Below the pieces are notes generated by a model. That model worked only from the letters and a program-made list of their open reading frames with translations. It made no database searches and was not told where the DNA came from. Of a DNA stretch of 44,096 nucleotides, positions 8,453 through 15,724 are shown piece by piece. The translations under genes were made by a program, and so were the position numbers. The stretch is from CTSOIL-112 sp964293815 (GTDB lineage Bacteria > Pseudomonadota > Gammaproteobacteria > Burkholderiales > Burkholderiaceae), in contig CAXYYC010000022.1 in NCBI GenBank assembly GCA_964293815.1, positions 1 through 44,096 of the forward strand, given 5' to 3'. Positions within the stretch are counted from its first letter, which is position 1; each line of letters opens with the position of its first letter.

Positions 8453-9682
8453 ATGAACTGCGTGAATATCAACGACTTACCCAAAATGATGCGTCCGAAT
8501 GAGCAAGGCTTTTTCGGCCCTTACGGCGGTGCGGTAGACCATCCGGTGCTGGCTGCTGAAATGGAAAAAATCAAAGCGGCGTTTTATGACATCATCAAAG
8601 ACGACGCATTTAAAAATGAAATGCTGCGCTTGCAAGAAACTTATGTCGGTCGTCCATCGCCGATTTATCATGCCAAAAATCTCTCCAATCTGACGCCCAA
8701 CGGCGCACAAATTTACCTCAAGCGCGAAGATTTAAACCACACCGGTGCGCACAAAATCAACCACTGCATCGGCGAAGTGTTGCTCGCGAAAAAAATGGGC
8801 AAGAAAAAAGTCATCGCCGAAACCGGCGCAGGGCAGCACGGTGTGGCGTTGGCGACAGCGGCCGCCTTGATCGGCCTCGAATGTGAAATTCACATGGGCG
8901 TGGTGGACATCGCCAAAGAGCATCCGAACGTCTCGCGCATGAAAATCCTCGGTTGTACACTGGTTCCCGTATCCGAAGGCGCGGGCACGCTCAAAGAGGC
9001 AGTGGACAGCGCATTTGGCGCATATTTGCAAGACCCTGTGAACACTATGTTCGCCATCGGCTCGGTGGTCGGCCCGTCGCCATTCCCTGAAATGGTGTCC
9101 TATTTCCAATCCATTGTTGGCTGCGAAGCGCGCCAACAGTTCGAACAAATGACGGGTAAATTACCCGATGAAGTCGCGGCCTGCGTCGGCGGCGGCTCCA
9201 ATGCGATTGGTCTATTTAGCGGATTTTTGGATGAACAAGACGTGCGCATCGTCGGCGTAGAACCTGCCGGTGAAGGTCTGGATACTGGTCGCCACGCGGC
9301 GACATTGACCCTTGGCAAACCGGGGCATTTGCAAGGTTTTTACTGCTACTATTTGCAGGACGAGGACGGCACGCCATCGGCGGTTCACTCCATCGCCTCG
9401 GGTCTGGATTATCCGGGTGTCGGGCCGGTACATTGCTACCTGAAAGACACCGGTCGCGTGAATTACGAAACCGCGACGGATAAAGAAACGCTGGACGCAT
9501 TCATGACCCTGTCGCGCGAAGAAGGCATCATTCCTGCGCTCGAATCCTCACACGCCGTCGCCTACGCATTGCGCCGAGCGCGTGAATTAGGTGCAGACGG
9601 GCAAGGCAAAAACATCCTTGTTAATTTGTCTGGGCGTGGTGACAAAGACATTGATTTTGTGATTCAAAAGTTGGGTTTGTAA
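8453..9682 (+). CDS. trpB: Tryptophan synthase beta chain homologue, not next to trpA
   Basis: 409 aa, typical TrpB length. The enzyme condenses indole with serine using PLP. The Schiff-base lysine is Lys101 in HTGAHKINH, the catalytic glutamate is Glu123 in AETGAGQHG, the phosphate loop is GGGSNAIG, and the C-terminal NLSGRGDKD motif is present. Several usually invariant positions differ: HTGAHKIN is followed by His-Cys rather than Asn, and MGVVDIAKEHPNVSRM and SEGAGTLKEA diverge from canonical TrpB1. No trpA or trpF lies nearby. It may be the only trpB, relocated, or a second stand-alone copy. GAGG lies 6 nt before the ATG, and a terminator follows. Confidence 0.88.
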   Translation: MNCVNINDLPKMMRPNEQGFFGPYGGAVDHPVLAAEMEKIKAAFYDIIKDDAFKNEMLRLQETYVGRPSPIYHAKNLSNLTPNGAQIYLKREDLNHTGAHKINHCIGEVLLAKKMGKKKVIAETGAGQHGVALATAAALIGLECEIHMGVVDIAKEHPNVSRMKILGCTLVPVSEGAGTLKEAVDSAFGAYLQDPVNTMFAIGSVVGPSPFPEMVSYFQSIVGCEARQQFEQMTGKLPDEVAACVGGGSNAIGLFSGFLDEQDVRIVGVEPAGEGLDTGRHAATLTLGKPGHLQGFYCYYLQDEDGTPSAVHSIASGLDYPGVGPVHCYLKDTGRVNYETATDKETLDAFMTLSREEGIIPALESSHAVAYALRRARELGADGQGKNILVNLSGRGDKDIDFVIQKLGL

Positions 9683-9687
9683 TGAAA

Positions 9688-9718
9688 AGATGGGCGGATT
9701 AACCGCTCGTCTTTTTTT
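9688..9718 (+). terminator. Rho-independent terminator after trpB
   Basis: AGATGGGCGG (9688-9697) pairs with CCGCTCGTCT (9703-9712), including two G-U wobbles, followed by seven T. Confidence 0.85.
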
Positions 9719-9822
9719 GAGGGGTCTTTACTCGTTTACTCGTTCCCACGCTCCAGCGTGTGAATGAGTACGAGCAATAAAAATAGGAGCGTTGTTTCAC
9801 ATTTCGCTCTCCGCCGCGGGGC

Positions 9823-9854
9823 GACTACTTTTTTGCTTGATCAAAAAAGTAGTC
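9823..9854. repeat. Perfect 12-bp stem palindrome
   Basis: GACTACTTTTTT (9823-9834) and AAAAAAGTAGTC (9843-9854) are exact reverse complements with an 8-base loop. It could act as a terminator in either direction. Confidence 0.75.
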
Positions 9855-9872
9855 AAAAAAATCAAGCTCGCA

Positions 9873-9980
9873 GTAATGCAAATCAATGAACGCTGATATA
9901 AGGGCGGTTTGAAACTCGCGTTTGTCCCAAACGCTCAGACAACAAACCGCCAATGAAGCGACAGCGTTCATTTGCATTAC
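9873..9980. repeat. Large three-tier hairpin element
   Basis: The outer arm at 9873-9894 pairs with 9962-9980, with a 4-base bulge. GGCGGTTTG (9903-9911) pairs with CAAACCGCC (9943-9951). GCGTTTG (9918-9924) pairs with CAAACGC (9928-9934). The three nested stems make a 108-bp cruciform-capable element with no coding content. Confidence 0.75.
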
Positions 9981-10023
9981 AGCGACATTAGCTCGACTTC
10001 GTGGATATAACGAGTGAGATCGT

Positions 10024-10069
10024 GCGTGGCTGAGATTCCGAGCTACGCCAAAAGTTCTGCGGGTGTTTT
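10024..10069 (+). pseudogene. Duplicated fragment of the GNAT gene 3' region
   Basis: These 46 bases match 10668-10713 inside the GNAT acetyltransferase gene at 42 of 46 positions. The fragment has no start or domain and ends at the edge of the palindrome at 10069-10102. It is a relic of a duplication or repeat-mediated copy event. Confidence 0.75.
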
Positions 10070-10102
10070 ACTCGTTCCCACGCTGGAGCATGGGAACGAG
10101 TA
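10069..10102. repeat. 12-bp stem palindrome of the CCCACGCTGGAGC family
   Basis: TACTCGTTCCCA (10069-10080) and TGGGAACGAGTA (10091-10102) are perfect reverse complements. Related degenerate units lie at 9737-9770 and 10189-10215, marking an interspersed repeat family. Confidence 0.75.
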
Positions 10103-10240
10103 AAGGATTCGCCCTGCGGCGGAGAGCGGGATATCGAGAGAATTGTGATGGTTGATCGTGGGCACAGCCCACGCTACGCCCTATCAATTCGCACGCTGGA
10201 GCGTGTGAACGCGTAATTTTTATTTGAGGAGTTCTGCGCC

Positions 10241-10750
10241 GTGATTATTCAATTAAACGCCGATAATGCGGCATCGTATATCGAGCAACTGGGTGTGTTA
10301 TTGCAAGATGCGGTTAATGGTGGCGCTTCTGTCGGCTTTTTATTGCCGCTCTCAATGGATGAGGCGACGGCGTATTGGCGTACCGTTGAGGCTTCGTTGG
10401 GCGAGGGCTTGATTGCGTGGGTTGCCTTGGAGGAAGGGCGCGTTGTTGGTGCGGTGCAACTGTCTTTGTGTATGAAGGCCAATGGTTTGCATCGTGGCGA
10501 AGTACAAAAATTATTTGTTTTGCAGACGCATCGCGGGCGCGGGATTGCGCAGGAATTGATGGCTGAGTTGGAGGGATTTGCGCTGCGTCATGAGCGGACG
10601 CTGTTGGTATTGGATACTGAGGCTGGTTCTGTGGCAGAATCGTTGTATCAGCGTTTGGGTTGGTTACGCGTGGGTGAGATTCCGAGCTACGCCAAAAGCC
10701 CTACGGGTGTTTTGCGCGCGACTGCGCTTTATTATAAGCTTTTGAAATAG
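10241..10750 (+). CDS. GNAT family N-acetyltransferase
   Basis: 169 aa starting with GTG at 10241, supported by GAGGAG at 10226-10231. The acetyl-CoA binding motif A is visible as VQKLFVLQTHRGRGIAQELM (about residues 88-107), with the Arg-Gly-x-Gly pyrophosphate loop. The C-terminal LYQRLGW motif is typical of GNAT enzymes. The acceptor is unknown. It heads a three-gene run with a FosX-type gene (10 bp downstream) and a DNA repair gene; the context hints at resistance or protection functions, but this is inference. A segment of its 3' half is duplicated upstream at 10024-10069. Confidence 0.88.
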   Translation: MIIQLNADNAASYIEQLGVLLQDAVNGGASVGFLLPLSMDEATAYWRTVEASLGEGLIAWVALEEGRVVGAVQLSLCMKANGLHRGEVQKLFVLQTHRGRGIAQELMAELEGFALRHERTLLVLDTEAGSVAESLYQRLGWLRVGEIPSYAKSPTGVLRATALYYKLLK

Positions 10751-10760
10751 AAGGGTTTTT

Positions 10761-11174
10761 ATGCCTATCTCTGGTATCAGTCACATCACCTTTATCGTGC
10801 ATGATTTAGAGCAGGCCACGCGCTTTTGGGTGGATGGTTTGGGCGCGCAGATGGTGTATGACAGTGGTGAACAGTATTTTTCAACTGCGCCGGAGCGGTT
10901 TTTTGTGCTGGGTGGTGTCTGGATTGCAGTGATGCAGGGTGCGCCTGCCGAGCATTCGTATCGGCATGTGGCGTTTGCTGTGGATGAGGCGTCTTTGCCG
11001 GAGTATGAGCAGAATTTGCAGCGCTTGGGTGTGCGTTTTTTACCACCGCGTCCGCGTGTTGCAGGCGAGGGATTGTCGCTGTATGTGTATGATTTTGATG
11101 GGCATTTGATCGAGCTGCACACAGGGACGCTGGCGCAACGTTTGGACAGCTATCGGACGTTGAGTGAGCGTTAA
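10761..11174 (+). CDS. FosX-type fosfomycin hydrolase family protein (VOC fold)
   Basis: 137 aa, the full length of FosX/FosA proteins. The vicinal-oxygen-chelate fold is indicated by the metal ligands His8 (ISHIT), His69 (YRHVAF) and Glu118 (LIELHTG). APERFF places Glu45 where FosX enzymes have the catalytic base that activates water, a residue not shared by the thiol-transferring FosA/FosB. The overall pattern (SGEQYF, RPRVAGEGLSLYVYDFDGHLIELHTGTL) is very close to FosX. The family opens the fosfomycin epoxide with water using Mn(II). Whether this chromosomal version confers resistance cannot be told from sequence. It sits 10 bp after the GNAT gene. Confidence 0.85.
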   Translation: MPISGISHITFIVHDLEQATRFWVDGLGAQMVYDSGEQYFSTAPERFFVLGGVWIAVMQGAPAEHSYRHVAFAVDEASLPEYEQNLQRLGVRFLPPRPRVAGEGLSLYVYDFDGHLIELHTGTLAQRLDSYRTLSER

Positions 11175-11209
11175 ATGATTGAATGTAATGGTTTTGATGG
11201 GGCATATTG

Positions 11210-11647
11210 ATGCGCGTTTGGTCGGTACATCCGAAATATCTTGATCCGCAGGGTTTGGTTGCCTTGTGGCGCGAATCGTTGCTCGCGCGGGCGGTGCTCA
11301 AGGGCGAGACGCAAGGCTATCGCCAGCATCCGCAATTGTGGCGGTTTCAGCAGCACGCCGATCCGATTACTGCGATGGAGTGCTATTTGCAGGCCGTGTA
11401 TGCCGAGGCGGTGCGGCGTGGTTATCGTTTTGATGCGAGCAAGGTACAGGCCGAACCCTTATCCGCTATCGCGCGGATGCCCGTGACGCAGGGGCAGTTG
11501 GCCTATGAGTGGGCGCATTTGTTGCGCAAGTTGTCTGCGCGCTCGCCGCAGGTGCATGAGCGTTGGGCGGGTGTGGCGACGCCTGAATGTCATCCCTTGT
11601 TTGTGCCGGTCTCGGGTGAGATTGAGGCTTGGGAAAAAGTGGTGTGA
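11210..11647 (+). CDS. Pyrimidine dimer DNA glycosylase / endonuclease V family protein
   Basis: 145 aa from ATG at 11210, with GGGG about 9 nt upstream; an in-frame TTG at 11207 adds one residue and is less likely. The N-terminus MRVWSVHPKYLDPQGLVALWRE and the GYRQHPQLWRF segment are characteristic of the bacterial Pyr_excise family related to T4 endonuclease V, which cleaves at UV-induced pyrimidine dimers. The assignment rests on remembered family sequences, so the biochemical role is moderately sure. It is the last gene of the GNAT-FosX run, separated by 35 bp. Confidence 0.75.
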   Translation: MRVWSVHPKYLDPQGLVALWRESLLARAVLKGETQGYRQHPQLWRFQQHADPITAMECYLQAVYAEAVRRGYRFDASKVQAEPLSAIARMPVTQGQLAYEWAHLLRKLSARSPQVHERWAGVATPECHPLFVPVSGEIEAWEKVV

Positions 11648-11763
11648 GTCACATTTATAGCCTCTGATGAGTGTAAAATCAGTCAACGCCAAACGGTATC
11701 GCGCGTTTAATCAGGGCGTTCATTGGTCAATGGGCGCGCCAATATTGATAAAAGGATTGTGTC

Positions 11764-12774
11764 ATGAGTTTTCTGCAAAAAAGTGTGATGGGTGCATGTG
11801 CATTGCTTGTTATGGGTTGTGTCAGTGCACCGGCGCAACGTCCGGCTGATGCCGCTCCAGCGACTAAACCGCAAGCTGTGGTTCCTGCTATGACTGCTGA
11901 ACAATGGTTCGGCTCGTATGCGTCTGATGGCTACGACAAGCGGGCGCAAGGTTATGATTGGGTTGGCGTGACCGTGTCGCCTGCACCTGAGCGACAGTTG
12001 CGGATTGCGGTGCGCTCGCGCGCGGATAAAAAGAAACCGACGTGTACTTTTGACGCTGTGGCTCGTCCAATCAGCCCAACGGTATACCAAACCTCGGTGG
12101 AGGGGAAAAATATTCGCTTTACCTTTGACCGCGATACCGTCAGTATTTCAACCGAATCAGAGGCAGATCGTGGTTTGCTTAATTACTATTGCTCCGGCGG
12201 TGGCAGTCTGGCCGACACATACCGAAAAATCCGTGGCGATTTGGATGAGCGACAAGTGGATCCGCGCGTATTTCAGCAGATGTTGAGCTGGAATCAATTG
12301 AGCTTTGACGTGAGCGCCACGGGTAAAGGCTCCATGCAGACATTGGCGATTCAGCCGTACGGCCTAAAAGCGGATAATCGCAAAGTCACACATGAGGTGG
12401 ATGGTCGAGTGGTTGGTGCAGAAATCGCGGACATGAATGCGGACGGTTATCCCGAATTACTGGTTTATACCCAATCGGCAGGCAGCGGTAGCTATGGCAA
12501 TGTCATTGCCTATTCGGCCAATCGCAATCAGTCCATGAGCCAAGTGGCTTTCCCCAATATTGCCGAACATGCCAAAGCCGGTAAAGGTTATATGGGACAC
12601 GATGAGTTCGCGGTGGTGGAAAATACTTTGGTGCAACGTTTTCGGGTTTATCAGCCGAACGACACCAACGCCAAGCCAACCGGCGTGATGCGACAAATTC
12701 AATACAAACTGCGCGATGGCGAAGCCTCTCGTCAATTTGTGATTGACCGCATCGTGGAATATCCGATGGATTGA
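11764..12774 (+). CDS. Lipoprotein with C-terminal PliI-like lysozyme-inhibitor domain
   Basis: 336 aa. The signal peptide ends in the lipobox LVMGC (Cys19), so the mature protein is a lipoprotein. An Ala/Pro linker (about 22-42) leads to a domain with two cysteines (about 45-160) that I do not recognise firmly. The C-terminal part (about 180-330), with MNADGYPELLVYTQSAGSGSYG, KGYMGHDEFAVVENTLVQRF and GVMRQIQYKLRDGEASRQF, matches the PliI family, periplasmic inhibitors of invertebrate-type lysozyme. A role in protecting peptidoglycan from host or grazer lysozyme is inferred. It appears monocistronic, with AAAAGGA before the start and a terminator after it. Confidence 0.82.
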   Translation: MSFLQKSVMGACALLVMGCVSAPAQRPADAAPATKPQAVVPAMTAEQWFGSYASDGYDKRAQGYDWVGVTVSPAPERQLRIAVRSRADKKKPTCTFDAVARPISPTVYQTSVEGKNIRFTFDRDTVSISTESEADRGLLNYYCSGGGSLADTYRKIRGDLDERQVDPRVFQQMLSWNQLSFDVSATGKGSMQTLAIQPYGLKADNRKVTHEVDGRVVGAEIADMNADGYPELLVYTQSAGSGSYGNVIAYSANRNQSMSQVAFPNIAEHAKAGKGYMGHDEFAVVENTLVQRFRVYQPNDTNAKPTGVMRQIQYKLRDGEASRQFVIDRIVEYPMD

Positions 12775-12801
12775 GTGGTATTCAAAGATGTATTTTCAGT
12801 G

Positions 12802-12829
12802 AAAAGCCTCCAATATCGGAGGCTTTTTC
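12802..12829 (+). terminator. Rho-independent terminator after the PliI-like lipoprotein
   Basis: AAAAGCCTCC (12802-12811) pairs with GGAGGCTTTT (12818-12827), followed by T. It may work in both directions, since the DUF3955 gene converges on it. Confidence 0.9.
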
Positions 12830-12859
12830 TACGGCTTGATGATTTGTGTCATCGTTGAT

Positions 12860-13066
12860 TTATCGTTTGCCAGAACCCAATTTGTTTTTGACCAAGTGAT
12901 AGATATAACTGAGTGCGCCCAGAGCAATCAGCAAAAAGCCAATCGGCAGCAGGGCAAATGGTTCATGCAAAACGCCTTGCGCATCAATGGTAGCGCCGAT
13001 CAGATTGAACGCGAGCAGGCACAGCGCGCCTGCTACGATGAATAGAATGGATAGCTTTTTCAGCAT
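12860..13066 (-). CDS. DUF3955 small membrane protein
   Basis: 68 aa from ATG at 13066, preceded by AGGGAG at a good distance. Upstream in-frame extensions are rejected because they lack a ribosome-binding site and family similarity. Two hydrophobic helices (about 5-24 and 36-55) flank the segment GATIDAQGVLHEPFALLPIG, the hallmark of DUF3955. The C-terminus is basic. The function is unknown; a small inner-membrane protein is likely. It is divergent from zur across 191 bp, so regulation by zinc is possible but not shown. Confidence 0.8.
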   Translation of the reverse strand: MLKKLSILFIVAGALCLLAFNLIGATIDAQGVLHEPFALLPIGFLLIALGALSYIYHLVKNKLGSGKR

Positions 13067-13213
13067 GGTTTGCTCCCTGATTGGTTGGTGTCGATCTTGA
13101 TTGAACACCAGTTTTAATCCCGCAATCATGATTTGGTTGACTTTGGTTGACCTTGGGCGAACGTGCTTTGATATTTCACGCGGATTCATTTGGCATTATT
13201 TGTGTAGACTTAA

Positions 13214-13228
13214 TGTTATAATATAACA
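13214..13228. promoter_or_regulatory. Probable Zur operator overlapping the zur promoter
   Basis: TGTTATAATATAACA is a perfect odd-length palindrome that matches the core of Zur boxes (GTTATA-N-TATAAC). It contains a consensus -10 hexamer TATAAT at 13217-13222, 30 bp before the zur ATG. Zn-bound Zur sitting here would block transcription of its own gene, and perhaps of the divergent DUF3955 gene. Confidence 0.75.
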
Positions 13229-13257
13229 ATCAAGTTAATCCATACCGTTGATACGCC

Positions 13258-13707
13258 ATGAACAATGCTCAATTTCTCGAATCCGCAGCCGAACACTGTC
13301 TGAAAAACGGTGCGAATTTGACCGATCTGCGGCGTCAAGTGCTTGATTTAGTCTTGGCGCACGATGGCGTGGTCAAAGCGTATCAAATTTTGACCGATTT
13401 ACAGCAGGCGCGTGGCTCGGCTGCGCCGCCGACGGTGTACCGTGCTTTGGAGTTTTTGGTGGAGCAGGGGATTTTGCACCGAGTTGAGGCGCTCAATGGC
13501 TATGTGGTGTGTCGTCATTTGGACTGCGCGCATCCGAGTGTGATTATGACCTGTCGCGATTGTGGCAAAGTCGATGAAATGGCGGCGGATGAGGGTTTTG
13601 TGGCCTTGCGTCAATTGTGCGCCGTACACGGCTTTGACATGGATGAGCAGCAATTATTGCTCAATGGCCGTTGCGTGCAATGCAGCGAATCAATTAAAAA
13701 ATCATAA
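13258..13707 (+). CDS. zur: Zinc uptake regulator, Fur family
   Basis: 149 aa. The N-terminal winged helix is about 1-80, with the recognition region in APPTVYRALEFLVEQGILHRVE. The structural zinc site comes from two CxxC pairs, Cys99/Cys102 (MTCRDCG) and Cys139/Cys142 (GRCVQCS), and regulatory-site candidates include Cys85 and His87 in VVCRHLD. The assignment to Zur rather than Fur rests on the zinc transporter genes 124 bp downstream and the Zur-box palindrome upstream. The protein represses zinc uptake when zinc is plentiful. Confidence 0.92.
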   Translation: MNNAQFLESAAEHCLKNGANLTDLRRQVLDLVLAHDGVVKAYQILTDLQQARGSAAPPTVYRALEFLVEQGILHRVEALNGYVVCRHLDCAHPSVIMTCRDCGKVDEMAADEGFVALRQLCAVHGFDMDEQQLLLNGRCVQCSESIKKS

Positions 13708-13830
13708 CGAGGCTGTTGCACAGTTGCTTTTTTTGGCTTCTTTTCCTAGTCTATGGTCGAGGCGTAAAAGCGAAGCCTGAGCCATTATCAACCAGCACAT
13801 TATATTCAACGAATTTTTCAACAAATTTCT

Positions 13831-13971
13831 ATGAAACGTCCTAAATTGAATCTGCTCACCATGTCTGTCGCGACTCGGCTCGCGTTGGCGATTGGGCTAT
13901 TGGCGGTGCTGTGGCTGGTGATCGCATGGGCACTGGGTTGGCTATCGGGCAGCTCTGGAGGTGTGCGATGA
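13831..13971 (+). CDS. Small predicted membrane protein at the head of the znu operon
   Basis: 46 aa. The ATG at 13831 is followed by a basic N-terminus (MKRPKLN), one long hydrophobic helix (about 15-39, LALAIGLLAVLWLVIAWALG) and a short Gly/Ser tail. Its TGA (13969-13971) overlaps the znuC ATG as ATGA, so translation is probably coupled. I see no strong Shine-Dalgarno before it, which lowers confidence that it is expressed. No function is known to me. Its position suggests a small partner of the ZnuCB transporter or simply a translational-coupling leader. Confidence 0.55.
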   Translation: MKRPKLNLLTMSVATRLALAIGLLAVLWLVIAWALGWLSGSSGGVR

Positions 13972-14843
13972 GCGTGTATGTGAGCAATGTCACGGTCAGT
14001 TATCAGCGCCGTCCCGCCGTGCATCACGTCAGCGGACGTTTTGAGTGCGGCGTGGCGACGGCCATCGTCGGGCCGAACGGTGCGGGTAAAAGTACTTTGC
14101 TCAAGGCGATTGCGGGGATTTTGCCACTCGATCATGGCAAGGTGGCTTTGAGCGACTGCTCGCCTAATGAAATGGCTTATCTGCCGCAGAAGGCGGAGAT
14201 TGATTTGTCGATGCCGATGACGGTGTTTGAATTGGTAGCGACAGGGCTGTGGCGGCGCATGGGTGCGTTTGCGGGCATGGATGAGGCGGGTTTGGCGCGG
14301 GTGGAGCAGGCGCTGGTGCATGTGGGTATGCAGGATTTTAGCGCTCGGCCTTTGGCGGCTTTGTCGATTGGGCAATTGCAGCGAGTGCTGTTTGCGCGAA
14401 TTTTGGTGCAGGATGCACCGGTGATTTTGCTCGATGAGCCGTTCAATGCGGTGGATGCAAAAACCACGGAAGTGTTGTTGGGTTTGGTACGCCGTTGGCA
14501 AGAGGAGCAGCGCACGGTGATCGCGGTGCTGCATGATTTTGAGCAGGTGAAGCGGTATTTTCAAAGTGCGTTGCTACTGGCGCACGAGGTGGTGGTGTGG
14601 GGCGCACCGAGCGAGGTGTTGACCACGCAGAATCTAATGCGGGCGAATGAGCGCTGTGCGCATTGGTTCGATGAGGAGGCGGTGTGTCTGACCGATGAGC
14701 AGTTGAATGTGCAGGCGATTTATGCCGAGCAGCTCACTCATGACCATCATACCCATGCACATGGACACGCGCATGGACACACTCACGAACATGCTCATGG
14801 TGAGCAGACGCATCAACACCACCATTCGGGAGAGCGCGTATGA
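13968..14843 (+). CDS. znuC: Zinc ABC transporter ATP-binding protein with His-rich tail
   Basis: 291 aa from ATG at 13968, with GGAGG at 13957-13961; an in-frame extension upstream is rejected. Walker A GPNGAGKST is at 35-43, the signature LSIGQ at 132-136 (Gly to Ile at the second position of LSGGQ), Walker B VILLDEP at 152-158 and the H-loop HD at 189-190. The last 34 residues are a histidine-rich tail with 15 His between 258 and 286, which could bind zinc in the cytoplasm and sense or buffer it. The gene overlaps both the small upstream ORF and znuB by 4 bp. Confidence 0.94.
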   Translation: MSVYVSNVTVSYQRRPAVHHVSGRFECGVATAIVGPNGAGKSTLLKAIAGILPLDHGKVALSDCSPNEMAYLPQKAEIDLSMPMTVFELVATGLWRRMGAFAGMDEAGLARVEQALVHVGMQDFSARPLAALSIGQLQRVLFARILVQDAPVILLDEPFNAVDAKTTEVLLGLVRRWQEEQRTVIAVLHDFEQVKRYFQSALLLAHEVVVWGAPSEVLTTQNLMRANERCAHWFDEEAVCLTDEQLNVQAIYAEQLTHDHHTHAHGHAHGHTHEHAHGEQTHQHHHSGERV

Positions 14844-15712
14844 CCTTGTATCAGGTGCTGATTGCGCCGTTCGCCGATTTTGCCTTCATGCGTCGTGCTT
14901 TGGCCGGTTGTTTGGCTTTGGCTTTGGGTAGTGGACCGGTGGGCTTGATGCTGGTGTTGCGCCGCATGAGTTTGATGGGCGATGCGATGAGCCATGCGGT
15001 TTTACCCGGCGCGGCCTTGGGCTTTATGTGGTTTGGTTTGAGTTTACCGGCCATGAGTGTCGGTGGTTTTTTTGCCGGTGTGGTGGTGGCGCTGTTGGCG
15101 GGACTGGCGACGCGTTTTTCGAATCTGAAAGAGGATGCGAACTTTGCGGCGTTTTACCTAATGGCGCTGGCCTTGGGCGTGCTGATGATTTCAAAATCGG
15201 GCAATCAGGTGGATTTGATTCATATTTTGTTTGGCTCGGTGTTGGCGGTGGATACCGCGGCGTTATTGCTGATGGGCGTTGTTTCGACTATTTCACTGCT
15301 TGGTTTGGCGGTGATTTATCGTCCTTTGGTGCTTGAAGGCGTTGACCCGATTTTTTTGCGCTCGGTTGGTGGGCGTGGCGGTGTGTGGTATTTGGTATTT
15401 TTGATGCTGGTGGTGCTCAATCTGGTGGCGGGTTTTCAGTCATTGGGCACCTTGATGTCGGTCGGTCTGATGATGTTGCCAGCGATTAGTGCGCGGCTTT
15501 GGTCGCACAGCATTGGCAAAATGTTGGCGATTTCGGTATTGATTGCTTTGACTTCGGGCTTTTTGGGGTTGCTGCTGTCGTATCACTTTGAGTGGGCTTC
15601 GGGGCCGGCGATTATTTTTATTGCCGGATTGATGTATGTGGGCTCTTTGCTGTTTGGCTCCGTAGGTGGGGTATTACCGCGTTTGGTGCGGTTGAAACAT
15701 TTTGAAAAATAA
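14840..15712 (+). CDS. znuB: Zinc ABC transporter permease (ABC-3 family)
   Basis: 290 aa integral membrane protein of the ABC-3 metal permease family. About eight hydrophobic segments are visible, with the conserved SLMGDAMSHAVLPGAALGF loop near residues 38-56 and the GTLMSVGLMMLPAISARLW region near 212-230, typical of ZnuB/MntB/TroC. It overlaps znuC by ATGA and is followed by znuA 12 bp later. It forms the membrane channel for zinc entering with the ZnuA and ZnuC partners. Confidence 0.93.
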   Translation: MTLYQVLIAPFADFAFMRRALAGCLALALGSGPVGLMLVLRRMSLMGDAMSHAVLPGAALGFMWFGLSLPAMSVGGFFAGVVVALLAGLATRFSNLKEDANFAAFYLMALALGVLMISKSGNQVDLIHILFGSVLAVDTAALLLMGVVSTISLLGLAVIYRPLVLEGVDPIFLRSVGGRGGVWYLVFLMLVVLNLVAGFQSLGTLMSVGLMMLPAISARLWSHSIGKMLAISVLIALTSGFLGLLLSYHFEWASGPAIIFIAGLMYVGSLLFGSVGGVLPRLVRLKHFEK

Positions 15713-15724
15713 TCGGGAGGTTGT

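Larger units (their letters stand above)
9719..10240. repeat. Gene-free patch of nested palindromic repeats
   Basis: No credible gene lies in these 522 bp. They hold three copies of a CACGCTCCAGCGTG-like palindrome (9737-9770, 10069-10102, 10189-10215), two larger hairpins (9823-9854 and 9873-9980), a small perfect palindrome at 10157-10173, and a copy of the 3' part of the following GNAT gene (10024-10069). CGCTCTCCGCCG near 9805 reappears inverted as CGGCGGAGAGCG near 10116, giving the patch partial overall symmetry. Confidence 0.75.

Noticed and set aside
9780..10020. Hypothetical short genes in the palindrome patch
   Set aside because: Reading frames there are by-products of repeats, with no ribosome-binding site or recognisable domain.
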